Assembly (NCBI GenBank): GCA_937928405.1
Contig: CALFWZ010000162.1
Span: 1 to 38,131, forward strand
DNA: 38,131 bases
Origin: an uncultured Saprospiraceae bacterium
Lineage (GTDB): Bacteria; Bacteroidota; Bacteroidia; Chitinophagales; Saprospiraceae
Direction: 5' to 3'
A program made the position numbers and the translations under genes. The notes below the pieces were generated by a model. The model had not been told where the DNA came from. It did not search any database and saw only the letters and a list, made by a program, of their open reading frames with translations. Shown here one piece after another: positions 8,996 to 16,923 of the stretch (within the stretch, counting starts at the first letter, position 1; every line of letters starts with the position of its first letter).

Positions 8996-9039
8996 CCAAA
9001 ACTTAACCAAAACCGACTCCCTACCGACAAAAAAGTACT

Positions 9040-10395
9040 ATGATGGAAAACAAAAATTTACACGACGCCCCTGTTGTCGTAGCCCTCGATATTGGGACTA
9101 CAAAAGTCTGCGCTATTGCAGGCCGCAGGGATTCGAATGGTAAAGTCGAAATTCTTGCCATCGGCAAAGTAGAATCTGAAGGGGTTTCTCGCGGAGTAGT
9201 CTCCAACATTGAAAAAACTGTAAAAGCAATTAAGCAAGCGATTGCCATCGTTGAGCGCCAAACAGGAAAAGAAGTGAAGGTAGTACACGTGGGTATTGCG
9301 GGACAACACATCAAAAGTGTACAACACCGTGGTATTCTTACCCGTGAAAGCGATCTTACAGAAATTGATGCGGCCGATATTCAAAAATTAATCACCGATA
9401 TGTACAAATTGGTGTTACCTCCTGGAGATAAAATTCTACATGTTATTCCTCAGGAATACACCGTAGATGGCGAACAGGGAATCACCGATCCAATCGGTAT
9501 GTCTGGAGTACGTCTAGAAGCCAACTTTCACATCATTACTGGTCAAATTACCGCTTCTAACAATATCCACCGTTGCGTGGAAAGAGTAGGACTTAAGGTA
9601 GCTGATATGACTTTGGAACCCATTGCTTCTTCAGAGGCTATTTTAAGCAACGAAGAAAAAGAAGCTGGTGTCGCATTGGTTGATATTGGAGGAGGAACCA
9701 CGGATATTACTATTTTCCACGAAGGGATTGTACGTCATACGGCTGTTATTCCTTTTGGTGGCAATGTAGTCACCCGCGATATCAAAGAAGGTTGTATGGT
9801 CTTACAAGATCAGGCAGAAAAACTAAAACGTAACTTCGGATCTGCTATGGCGGAAGAAGTTTATGATAATAGAATTATTACGATTCCTGGTTTAAAAGGA
9901 CGGGAACCTAAAGAGATTTCTGAAAAAAATCTGGCCTTAATTATTCAGGCTCGGGTAGAGGAAATTTTAGATTATGTAATCTGGGAAATCAGAAAATCTG
10001 GTTTTGAACGTAATCTCATCGGCGGTATCGTACTCACCGGAGGAGGCGCATTATTAAATCACCTTGATAAGCTAACAGAGTTTCACACAGGAATGAGTTG
10101 TCGAATCGGTATCCCTGTTGAGCATCTAGCACATGGATATAAGCAAGAAATTTGCAGTCCAATTTTCGCAACGGGCCTTGGATTATTATTCAGAGGCATT
10201 AGTGATGTAGAGCGTGGAATCATTGATTACACAGATTATATCGAAGCACCAAAAGTCGAGGAAGCGCCTGTAATCGAAGCGGAAGCACCAAAAGAAGAGA
10301 AAGAGTTGGTTACCGAAACCTCTAAAACTTGGTACGATAAATTATTCCGTAAAACCAAAGAATTTTTTGAAACAGAAGAGGATAAAGAATTTTAA
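9040..10395 (+). CDS. ftsA: Cell division protein FtsA
   Basis: FtsA is an actin-fold ATPase that tethers FtsZ to the membrane and recruits later division proteins. The 451-aa product has the phosphate-1 motif VALDIGTTKVCAIAG near residue 14, the SHS2 (1C) domain region after about 85, the phosphate-2 motif VDIGGGTTD at 214-222, and the adenosine motif GGIVLTGGGALL near 330. The tail after about residue 400 is acidic and glutamate/proline-rich, then ends in WYDKLFRKTKEFF, a likely amphipathic membrane-binding helix. Two adjacent ATG codons (9040, 9043) can serve as start. ftsZ follows after a 304-nt gap rich in repeats. Confidence 0.97.
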   Translation: MMENKNLHDAPVVVALDIGTTKVCAIAGRRDSNGKVEILAIGKVESEGVSRGVVSNIEKTVKAIKQAIAIVERQTGKEVKVVHVGIAGQHIKSVQHRGILTRESDLTEIDAADIQKLITDMYKLVLPPGDKILHVIPQEYTVDGEQGITDPIGMSGVRLEANFHIITGQITASNNIHRCVERVGLKVADMTLEPIASSEAILSNEEKEAGVALVDIGGGTTDITIFHEGIVRHTAVIPFGGNVVTRDIKEGCMVLQDQAEKLKRNFGSAMAEEVYDNRIITIPGLKGREPKEISEKNLALIIQARVEEILDYVIWEIRKSGFERNLIGGIVLTGGGALLNHLDKLTEFHTGMSCRIGIPVEHLAHGYKQEICSPIFATGLGLLFRGISDVERGIIDYTDYIEAPKVEEAPVIEAEAPKEEKELVTETSKTWYDKLFRKTKEFFETEEDKEF

Positions 10396-10433
10396 AACTG
10401 GACTCCTGATTTTAAATTGATTGTTTGTAGTTT

Positions 10434-10533
10434 TTGTTGAATCGTTGAAATGTTGAATCGTTTAGTTTTACTAAAATAATAATTTGTTAAATAAACCAAT
10501 CAACAACCTGCCTGCAGGATAAACCAATCAACA
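10434..10533. repeat. GTTGAAnn word array and 15-bp direct repeat
   Basis: Three 8-nt words (GTTGAATC, GTTGAAAT, GTTGAATC) run from 10436 to 10459, the same style as the array before mraY. Further on, ATAAACCAATCAACA occurs twice as a direct repeat (10491-10505 and 10519-10533). The CAATCAACA part is roughly complementary to the words. The spacer holds the palindrome CCTGCAGG. No gene is visible here. Confidence 0.7.
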
Positions 10534-10566
10534 GAAAGATTAAACCATTTGAAAATAAAAATATAT

Positions 10567-10668
10567 GGCCGTTGGCCTGTTGGCTGGTTAGCCTGTTAGC
10601 GCTCTTCTATCGTAAACACGATAGAAGAAAAGCCAACAGCCAACTAGCTAACCAGCTAACTAGCCAAA
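10567..10668. repeat. Long hairpin of 8-nt GTTGGCnn/GTTAGCnn words before ftsZ
   Basis: The left arm is four 8-nt words from 10571 (GTTGGCCT, GTTGGCTG, GTTAGCCT, GTTAGCGC). The tip is a perfect 11-bp stem (10603-10613 with 10618-10628) with a 4-nt loop. The right arm is reverse-complement words such as AGCCAAC, TAGCTAAC and CAGCTAAC up to 10667. The structure ends about 30 nt before the ftsZ ATG, so it lies in the likely 5' leader of ftsZ. Short open frames crossing it are by-products of the repeat, not genes. Confidence 0.8.
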
Positions 10669-10699
10669 AAATAATTAGAAACACTAAAAACATAATATT

Positions 10700-12133
10700 A
10701 TGCATTTTGATTTGCCAAAAGAAGAAGCATCTATCATTAAAGTCATCGGCGTCGGTGGCGGTGGTAGCAATGCCGTAACCCACATGTACAACCTCGGAAT
10801 TCACGGAGTGGATTTCGCTATTTGCAACACGGATAGCCAAGCCATGGATTTGAGCCCAGTTCCTAAGCGTATCTCGCTAGGACCAGAACTCACTGATGGT
10901 CGAGGTGCTGGATCTAAACCTATCATTGGTCGTCAGGCTTGTTTAGAATCCATCGAAGAAGTAAAAAGATTCTTAGCCGATAACACCAAGATGTTATTTG
11001 TGACCGCAGGAATGGGTGGTGGTACCGGAACCGGAGCTGCTCCCATCATTGCTAAGGCTGCACAAGAAATGGACATTTTAACGGTAGGTATTGTTACATT
11101 GCCTTTTACTTTTGAAGGTCGTCAACGTACCACTCAAGGAGTGGAAGGGTTAGATGAATTAAAGAAAAACGTAGATACCTTAATTGTTATTTCTAACGAT
11201 AAACTTCGAGAGATTCACGGAAATCTTTCTTTGACACAAGCCTTTTCTAAAGCCGACAGTATTTTGTCTACTGCTGCTAAAGGTATTGCCGAGATTATTA
11301 CCGTTGCCGGTTATGTAAACGTGGATTTTGAAGATGTAAATACCGTCATGCGAGATAGTGGGGTAGCCATCATGGGAACTGCCATGGCGGAAGGACAAGA
11401 TCGTGCAAAAAATGCGATCGACGAAGCCTTAAATAGCCCGTTATTAGAAGATAATGATATCCGCGGTGCGAAGCATATTCTAGTAAATATTAGTTCTGGT
11501 TCTTCTGAAGTAACGATGGATGAAATTTTTGAAATTACTGAATTTGTACAAGAAGAAGCAGGATATGGTACCAACTTAATTTGGGGTAATTGTCACGACG
11601 ATGATCTCGGAGAAAAAATTAGCGTAACCGTCATTGCTACTGGATTTGAGCACCGCAAAAACAATAAATTTGAGCCAGAAGTAGAAAAAATTGTGGTTCC
11701 ATTAGATTCTGATCAACCGAAGAAAACTTCTTTGTACGATACCGGACACAATAATGGAGAAACAAGCAGAACCGTAGAGTTTAATGATGTTCGTCCAACG
11801 ACAGATTACCGTCCTACTGGTACACCTTACTCTTACGAGGAGCCTTATGTAAAAGCGGTGGACAAAGAACGTATGCAAGAAGAAGATCGTCGTCGCCGAG
11901 AAATGGAAGCGTTACGTCGCGAACAAGAACGCAAACGAATTTCAAATTTAAAACTTAACAATCCGCAGACCGTGGTGGACATGGAAAACGAGCCAGCTTA
12001 TCTTCGTCGTAAGGTAAATTTGGATGACGTACCTCATTCTTCTGATACGGACCGTAGTAAGTGGACCATCAGCGATGATGCAGAACCGGAGATTCGAGAA
12101 GACAATAGTTTTTTACACGATAATGTAGATTAA
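10700..12133 (+). CDS. ftsZ: Cell division GTPase FtsZ
   Basis: FtsZ is the tubulin-like GTPase that forms the division ring. The 477-aa product has the N-terminal glycine loop VIGVGGGGSNAV (15-26) and the tubulin signature GGGTGTG (106-112), followed by the T7-loop region around ISNDKLREI and a complete GTPase core to about residue 320. A linker rich in charged residues follows, with a strongly basic stretch (RMQEEDRRRREMEALRREQ). A conserved block YLRRKVNLDDVP lies near 434-445, and the very acidic end (FLHDNVD) probably holds the partner-binding tail. The ATG at 10700 is the only good start. It is the last dcw gene here. Confidence 0.98.
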   Translation: MHFDLPKEEASIIKVIGVGGGGSNAVTHMYNLGIHGVDFAICNTDSQAMDLSPVPKRISLGPELTDGRGAGSKPIIGRQACLESIEEVKRFLADNTKMLFVTAGMGGGTGTGAAPIIAKAAQEMDILTVGIVTLPFTFEGRQRTTQGVEGLDELKKNVDTLIVISNDKLREIHGNLSLTQAFSKADSILSTAAKGIAEIITVAGYVNVDFEDVNTVMRDSGVAIMGTAMAEGQDRAKNAIDEALNSPLLEDNDIRGAKHILVNISSGSSEVTMDEIFEITEFVQEEAGYGTNLIWGNCHDDDLGEKISVTVIATGFEHRKNNKFEPEVEKIVVPLDSDQPKKTSLYDTGHNNGETSRTVEFNDVRPTTDYRPTGTPYSYEEPYVKAVDKERMQEEDRRRREMEALRREQERKRISNLKLNNPQTVVDMENEPAYLRRKVNLDDVPHSSDTDRSKWTISDDAEPEIREDNSFLHDNVD

Positions 12134-12139
12134 GAAGCT

Positions 12140-12236
12140 GTTGGCTGGTTAACTTGTTGGCCAGTTGGCTTTTCGTTAACGTGTTTTACGCGTTAGATGA
12201 ACCCCAACTAGCTAAGAAGCCAATCCAGCTAACTGG
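12140..12236. repeat. Word-array palindrome after ftsZ
   Basis: The left arm is again 8-nt words (GTTGGCTG 12140, GTTAACTT 12148, GTTGGCCA 12156, GTTGGCTT 12164). The right arm (about 12202-12236) carries approximate reverse-complement words. The tip region pairs GTTAACGTG with CGCGTTAG. Pairing is less perfect than in the palindrome before ftsZ. The structure begins 7 nt after the ftsZ stop. Confidence 0.7.
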
Positions 12237-12261
12237 CTTAAAAAATCCGTTTCCCGGTAAG

Positions 12262-12344
12262 AAAATAATAATGGCAAATCGTTGTTTACCTCCGGGTGAA
12301 CGGTTGGCATAAGTTACACTGAGGTGTGCTTATGCCTTTTTTTT
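12262..12344 (+). terminator. Two-hairpin element, copy A
   Basis: Hairpin 1 is GTTTACC / GGTGAAC (12284-12298). Hairpin 2 pairs GGCATAAG with CTTATGCC (12306-12336), with ACAC/GTGT closing a TGAG loop. Eight T follow, so it is a strong intrinsic terminator for ftsZ. Copy B at 14192-14274 is nearly identical, which is unusual for a simple terminator. The 214 nt between this element and the next gene at 12559 show no gene. Confidence 0.75.
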
Positions 12345-12558
12345 GTGGTGGGAGGGAAGAGAAGGATTGTTTTTTGTTGATGGTTATAAACCTATTTATT
12401 TATGAAAATATGGTTTAAGTCACTAAGGTTTTTTCCTACAGAAAAAACTAATTTTCTGGCAATGTTTTGATGAAGGTACCCACTATTAAACCACAACTTC
12501 GCATGCCTATAAAAAGGCTAAAACTATTTTTCAATAAAAAAAATAGTAAATTCGAGCT

Positions 12559-13413
12559 ATGGAAAACGAAAAAAAATTTATCTCGCTATTGTCCGATTAT
12601 GGTTTCAAAATCGCCTTTGCTGACGAATCAAATACCTTATTCCTAAGAAGAGCACTTCAAGCACTTATTCAAAGTGAAACTCCTATCAAAAAAGTACAAT
12701 TCCTAAGAAATGAATTCGTTGGAATAACGGAAGAATCGAGAGGTGGTGTTTTTGATTTAGTCTGTGAAGACGAAAAGCAAAGAACTTTTATTGTCGAAAT
12801 GCAGTTAGGATATTACAAACATTTTATACAAAGAGCAAAATTCTACGCCTTTCAAAAATTTAATACCTTAGTTGAAAAAGGAGAATATCGATTTGACAAC
12901 CTCACTCCGATTTACTGCATAGGTTTTTTGGCCAAAGGAATCTTCCCAAAATCAAAGGAATACTACCACTTTGCAAGGTTGGCCAATCAAAAAGGGGAAG
13001 AATTAGATGACCAAATCACACATATTATCGTAGAAATTAATAAATTTGATAAGAAAGAACCTCAAATTCAATCAAATTTAGATAAACTCATTTTCATTAT
13101 GAAGAATTTAGAAAACATCGAAGGTGTTGACGAATTACCAAAATTTTTAACGGAAGATTGGATCAAACAAGCAATGGACAAATTGGATAAGAGTCAAATG
13201 ACTTCTGACCAAAGAATGAAATATGAAATGATGATGGCTAAAAATGCGACCATCATTGAAATGTTGAAAGAAGAAGAAAGACAACAAATTGCTAAAGAAG
13301 CTGCTAAGGAAAAAGCAATTGAAACAGCTAAAAACTTCAAAGAATTGGGAGTTGATTTTAAAATAATTGCTAAAGCAACAGGTCTTACTATCGAAGCAAT
13401 CGAAAATCTTTAG
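12559..13413 (+). CDS. Rpn-type PD-(D/E)XK nuclease family protein
   Basis: The 284-aa product belongs to the Rpn / PDDEXK_2 group, often annotated as putative transposases. Members are DNA nucleases linked to recombination. Visible features are the N-terminal motif DYGFKIAF (13-20), the catalytic Asp66 in VFDLVCED, and the ExQ motif at 80-82 (VEMQ). C-terminal to about 200 is a lysine- and glutamate-rich helix that ends in a small helical segment (FKIIAKATGLTIEAIENL). The gene looks intact. It shares an island with a helix-turn-helix gene between two copies of a two-hairpin element. Its cellular role is unknown, and the nuclease role is inferred from family motifs. Confidence 0.88.
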   Translation: MENEKKFISLLSDYGFKIAFADESNTLFLRRALQALIQSETPIKKVQFLRNEFVGITEESRGGVFDLVCEDEKQRTFIVEMQLGYYKHFIQRAKFYAFQKFNTLVEKGEYRFDNLTPIYCIGFLAKGIFPKSKEYYHFARLANQKGEELDDQITHIIVEINKFDKKEPQIQSNLDKLIFIMKNLENIEGVDELPKFLTEDWIKQAMDKLDKSQMTSDQRMKYEMMMAKNATIIEMLKEEERQQIAKEAAKEKAIETAKNFKELGVDFKIIAKATGLTIEAIENL

Positions 13414-13515
13414 AAAGAGAAATAAGCCAGGACGGAATAATGCATTTACGCTGATTTTCTTCCTTCCTCCGCTATAACACCACATCTTCCCATTTCTACA
13501 AAAGATTTTGTCGCT

Positions 13516-13540
13516 CGTTTACACGTCACGTGTAGAAACG
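13516..13540. promoter_or_regulatory. Inverted repeat before the helix-turn-helix gene
   Basis: CGTTT / AAACG enclose ACACGT-C-ACGTGT, so the arms over 13516-13540 pair almost completely. It lies about 80 nt upstream of the 13622 start. It could be an operator for the helix-turn-helix protein it precedes, as in many self-regulated small operons, or a hairpin in the intergenic transcript. There is no T-run directly after it. Confidence 0.4.
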
Positions 13541-13621
13541 AAAACTTAGACGAAATTCCTCCCTACGATACTACTAAAAAAATAAATAACATTTATTGAT
13601 TTCGTAAATATTATTTCTTAA

Positions 13622-14161
13622 ATGAGTAAATACGAAAAAATATATCAAAAGCTCCGTAAGACATTATCTGATGAAGAGATCGCTGACTCCATGTTAATTC
13701 CGGCAGATTTGACTGCTGAAGAAAAGAAAAAAGCGGATGCAGAATTGAGGGCATTCAGGTTTAAATTGTTAAACGAGCGGACGGAAGAACAAAGAATCTA
13801 CGCTGACCTTCTTCGTTTAAGATATCAAATTGAAAGTTATTTAGAAGAAGACCTTTTTGATGAAGCAAAATCATTTGGAAAACATTTATCTGAATATGTT
13901 AGGATCTTAGATCGAACTAAGAAAAAAGTATCGGAAGATTTAAATGTTCACTATACAAGATTTAGTAGAATCATCAATGATAGAGAAGACCCCAATGTCG
14001 AATTCGTCTTTAGATTAGAAAAGCATTCAGGTGAATTAATTCCTGCCTTAGTTTGGTGGAAGTTAATTATTAGAAAACAAGAATTTGAGGTTAAAAAAGA
14101 TACAAAAACTAAAAAAAAAGAAGCTGCTAAAGTGAAAAATGCGGTAAAATTTAGAGCATAA
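13622..14161 (+). CDS. Helix-turn-helix protein, HigA/XRE-like
   Basis: The 179-aa product has a helical, charged N-terminal half (1-90) and a helix-turn-helix of the XRE type at about 97-145 (KKVSEDLNVHYTRFSRIIND, then FVFRLEKHSG). This resembles HigA-like antitoxins and regulators. The last 30 residues are very lysine-rich and may bind nucleic acid non-specifically. No toxin-like partner is recognisable next to it. The neighbour upstream is the Rpn-type nuclease gene, 208 nt away. The start is ATG at 13622. Function is not known; DNA binding is inferred from the helix-turn-helix pattern. Confidence 0.8.
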   Translation: MSKYEKIYQKLRKTLSDEEIADSMLIPADLTAEEKKKADAELRAFRFKLLNERTEEQRIYADLLRLRYQIESYLEEDLFDEAKSFGKHLSEYVRILDRTKKKVSEDLNVHYTRFSRIINDREDPNVEFVFRLEKHSGELIPALVWWKLIIRKQEFEVKKDTKTKKKEAAKVKNAVKFRA

Positions 14162-14191
14162 GGTAAAAGACTAAAATCTTTCCCCAACAAG

Positions 14192-14274
14192 AATATAATA
14201 ATGGCAAATCGTTGTTTACCCTCCGGGTGAACGGTTGGCATAAGTTACACTGAGGTGTACTTATGCCTTTTTTT
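14192..14274 (+). terminator. Two-hairpin element, copy B
   Basis: This matches copy A (12262-12344) almost base for base from 14196 on. There is one extra C next to the first loop and one G-to-A change in the second stem. Both changes keep the pairing: hairpin 1 becomes GTTTACCC / GGGTGAAC and hairpin 2 gains a base pair. Seven T follow. It begins 31 nt after the helix-turn-helix gene and would end its transcript. Confidence 0.75.
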
Positions 14275-14525
14275 ATGGCTATCTAATTTGTCCTCACCTC
14301 CTATCAATACGTTTAAACGGCTAGAACGTTAGAATTAGGTTTTTACAAAATTTTGCTCGTTCTTTTTCAGCGTCGGTTTCTAAAAAGCCAATATTATTTC
14401 TAATGAAATTCGCTGATTTTTTTTGAGAAGTATATGGAGAAATTGAATATATTTGTGGCTTGGTTTTAACCCAACAAAAGAAATCCATTCAGCTACTCTG
14501 AAAGCTTTGGCCCAACACTTTTATA

Positions 14526-14730
14526 TTGAGGATCGGTCTCAGCGTGTCGGTATGGCGGGCCTCAACCGTTGACTTGTCCGGTTTTTGTTTTTCGGAACAG
14601 AACGAGGGGATTACAGAAAACACATTGGCTCCCTCAACCATGTTTTATTCGGGGTCCAAAAGCACCTTACGGTAGTCTGAATGGTCTTTTTTTTGTTCTT
14701 GACTTTCTCCAATTATTAATTAAACATAGT
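14526..14730 (+). promoter_or_regulatory. Structured leader of the aspartate kinase gene
   Basis: The 456 nt between copy B and the kinase start hold no convincing gene. In the last 200 nt, TTGAGG (14526-14531) can pair with CCTCAA at 14560-14565. GAGGG (14604-14608) can pair with CCCTC (14631-14635). CCTCAACC occurs twice (14560-14567 and 14632-14639), so TTGAGG has two possible partners. A short stem TGT-CCG / CGGAACA lies between. T8 follows at about 14686-14693. The layout would suit an attenuator, but it does not match a lysine riboswitch as I know it. 14275-14525 shows nothing clear. Confidence 0.35.
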
Positions 14731-16023
14731 ATGACGAACCCCACGAAGGTATTTAAATTCGGAGGAGCTTCTGTAAAAGATGCGGATGCCATCCGGAATG
14801 TTGCCAATATCCTGAAAAAATATCGGGAAGAGAAAATTCTAATTGTTGTTTCTGCCATGGGAAAAACAACCAATGCCTTAGAAAAAGTTGTCGCTGCCTA
14901 CACGAAGAAAACAGACGATGCATTCGCTTTATTAGAAGCAGTAAAACAGACACATTATCAAGTGGCGCAGGAGCTATTCGGAACAGAGCATGCTATTTTT
15001 TCTTTACTCAATGATACTTTCGTAGAAATTGAATGGGTGATTGAAGAAGATCAACAGGATAGTTATGATTATGTATATGATCAGATTGTGTCGATTGGAG
15101 AAATGGCTTCCACGCGAATGCTAGCAGCTTTTTTAGCGCATGAAAATCAAGCTGCGGTTTGGTTGGATGCACGGGATGTCATTCGGACGGATGATACTTT
15201 TCGGGAAGGTAGAGTGGACTGGGAAACTACGGGTACGCTTTGTCAAAAAAAATTGCCAAGTCTTTTTGACAAAAATGATCTAGTAGTCACTCAGGGTTTT
15301 ATTGGTGGTACGCAGGAGAACTTTACTACCACGTTAGGAAGAGAAGGCTCTGATTATTCCGCAGCTATTTTTGCTTATCAACTCAATGCGGAGAGCGTGA
15401 GTATTTGGAAAGATGTTCCAGGCATTCTTAACGCAGATCCTCGTCTCTTTGATAATGTTCATAAATTGGATCGGCTTTCTTACAAAGAAGCCATTGAGAT
15501 GACTTATTATGGTGCTAAAGTGATCCACCCGAAAACAATTAAACCTTTAGAAAGTAAAAATATTCCTTTGCACGTAAAGTCCTTCATTGATCCAGCGGGA
15601 GCGGGAACACTGATTACGACCGACGATAATATTACCTACCCTCCAGTGGTGGTGGTACAACCAAATCAAGTCTTGCTACACATTTCTACCCGTGATTTTT
15701 CTTTCGTTACCGAACGCCATCTTGGATTTCTTTTTCAACAGTTTGATAAATACCGTATTAAAATCAACATGATGCAAAATATGGCCAATAGCTTTACCGT
15801 ATCTGTGACGGAACGCACCGAACGATTGGCACAGTTGATACCAGAATTCGAAAAAGATTTTAAACTGATCGTTGATCGTAATCTAGAATTAATCACGGTA
15901 CGACACTACACAGAGGATATAATCGCTTCCCTCTCACGCGGGAAAATCATCCTTTTTCAGGAATATATCGAAGAAACTATGAGTATGGTGGTCAAAGAAA
16001 TACCGGAGATGATTCGCAAATAA
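14731..16023 (+). CDS. lysC: Aspartate kinase
   Basis: The enzyme phosphorylates L-aspartate, the first step toward lysine/diaminopimelate, threonine and methionine. The 430-aa product begins with the kinase motif KFGGASV (9-15) and contains GGTQENFTTTLGREGSDYSAA, the substrate-binding loop. It then has KDVPGILNADPRL, a hallmark of aspartokinases, and C-terminal ACT regulatory regions (about 300-430). It is a monofunctional kinase, with no homoserine dehydrogenase part. I chose ATG 14731. An in-frame ATG at 14569 would add 54 residues unlike any kinase and would run through the structured leader. Its product could feed the diaminopimelate used by MurE. Confidence 0.94.
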   Translation: MTNPTKVFKFGGASVKDADAIRNVANILKKYREEKILIVVSAMGKTTNALEKVVAAYTKKTDDAFALLEAVKQTHYQVAQELFGTEHAIFSLLNDTFVEIEWVIEEDQQDSYDYVYDQIVSIGEMASTRMLAAFLAHENQAAVWLDARDVIRTDDTFREGRVDWETTGTLCQKKLPSLFDKNDLVVTQGFIGGTQENFTTTLGREGSDYSAAIFAYQLNAESVSIWKDVPGILNADPRLFDNVHKLDRLSYKEAIEMTYYGAKVIHPKTIKPLESKNIPLHVKSFIDPAGAGTLITTDDNITYPPVVVVQPNQVLLHISTRDFSFVTERHLGFLFQQFDKYRIKINMMQNMANSFTVSVTERTERLAQLIPEFEKDFKLIVDRNLELITVRHYTEDIIASLSRGKIILFQEYIEETMSMVVKEIPEMIRK

Positions 16024-16170
16024 GCCGTAAAATTAACGCAATTGTTGAAACAAATTCTAACTAATCCCGTTATCATGTGTATGAAACGACAATAGTTATG
16101 TTTTTAATCCATTGACCCCTTAATATATTATTTTGATTTGAGTAAGTTTTGCCTTCTTTTATATCAGGTA

Positions 16171-16200
16171 TTGTTTATCTCGCAATTTTTTTGTATCTTA
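16171..16200 (+). promoter_or_regulatory. Possible promoter before the 62-codon gene
   Basis: TTG at 16171-16173 and TATCTTA at 16194-16200 are 20 nt apart, roughly the Bacteroidota pattern of TTG with TAnnTTTG about 19-20 nt downstream. The match at the second element is imperfect. The rest of the gap 16024-16375 is AT-rich and shows no gene or strong hairpin. Confidence 0.3.
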
Positions 16201-16375
16201 TAGGAAATTAGCTATCCATAGGCAATTCTACTTCAAATATTTAACCATTTCTTACTACGATACTACTACCGAATATCAAAGGATACCTTTTGATAAATCG
16301 TTCAATATCCTTGTTAATCAATAATTTAAGCACAAGCTAATTATACCAAATTATTCACTCATTAATATTTTATTC

Positions 16376-16564
16376 ATGGACACACAAGATTTTAATAAAT
16401 TGATCGGCCTGCTCTCCAAATTAAACGCTGCTACCAATAAAGCAACTGTAGTAGATGGGAGTTTCAAAAAATATCATACCCAATCAATTGATGCCATCAA
16501 AGATTTTCCATTGCATCTAAAGCGCTTAGAACAAGGTCTCAAGACCGCAAAAATTTTAAAGTAG
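16376..16564 (+). CDS. Small hypothetical protein, 62 aa
   Basis: I do not recognise this protein. It is predicted mostly helical, with hydrophobic residues at helical spacing (FNKLIGLLSKLNAAT, then LHLKRLEQGLKTAKIL). It is basic overall and has no membrane segment or signal peptide. A possible promoter lies about 175 nt upstream, and a terminator-like hairpin begins 37 nt after the stop, which favours a real gene. ATG 16376 is the only reasonable start. There is no operon partner: the kinase gene ends 352 nt upstream and the next gene is convergent. Confidence 0.45.
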   Translation: MDTQDFNKLIGLLSKLNAATNKATVVDGSFKKYHTQSIDAIKDFPLHLKRLEQGLKTAKILK

Positions 16565-16600
16565 TCTTTTGCTTTATGCAATTTTTATAAAAATTAAGCC

Positions 16601-16627
16601 TAAAAGCCTCTTTTGAAGAGACTTTTA
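16601..16627 (+). terminator. Weak terminator-like hairpin
   Basis: TAAAAG-c-CTCTT pairs with AAGAG-a-CTTTTA around a TTG loop. The stem carries its own A- and T-runs, so it could work in both directions. It lies just downstream of the 62-codon gene. Confidence 0.45.
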
Positions 16628-16835
16628 AATTTAATACATTAAAATATTGTATAATATTTGTTTTTTATCTTTATTCCCTGTATTTTTGAATAGAACCAAT
16701 CCAGAAGATAGCGTAGGCAAGTAAAAACACTTCCTATTTAGCTATCAATCCACTAGGCGCTTTTCGCCTTTAGAACTAAACAACAGCAATAGTTTTACAT
16801 TTATTTAATTTTTTACTGATACAAGAGATAACCAG

Positions 16836-16923
16836 TGTTGTTAGGTGACTAACAACATTGAAAGATTATAGGGTTTTACGGGAAGGCAGCGGAGGAATCC
16901 GACGTTGCCTTCTTTGTTTTTTC
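16836..16923 (+). ncRNA. Candidate structured RNA ending in a terminator
   Basis: Two hairpins stand in a 576-nt gap (16565-17140) without a gene. The first is a perfect 9-bp stem (16836-16844 with 16849-16857, loop GTGA). The second (16882-16912) pairs GAAGGCA with TGCCTTC and CGGA with TCCG, and is followed by TTTGTTTTTT. It points to the + strand, toward the convergent kbl gene, and there is no nearby + strand gene for it to terminate apart from the 62-codon gene. It may be a small RNA or a second terminator. A short GGCG/CGCC hairpin lies near 16757-16772. Confidence 0.35.

Noticed and set aside
10507..10518. CCTGCAGG-type palindromes here and near 21217-21240 as members of a REP-like family
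   Set aside because: Pairing is short and imperfect, and two loci are not enough to define a family.
10572..10840. Open frames of 68 and 77 codons on both strands before ftsZ
   Set aside because: They run through the word-array hairpin and into ftsZ; their composition reflects the repeat.
14462..14572. A frame reading GFNPTKEIHSATLKALAQHF that resembles part of a helix-turn-helix protein
   Set aside because: It has no start codon and a TGA just upstream; too short to call a pseudogene.
14569..14730. 54-residue N-terminal extension of aspartate kinase
   Set aside because: It has no resemblance to kinases and lies in the structured leader; ATG 14731 fits the family.
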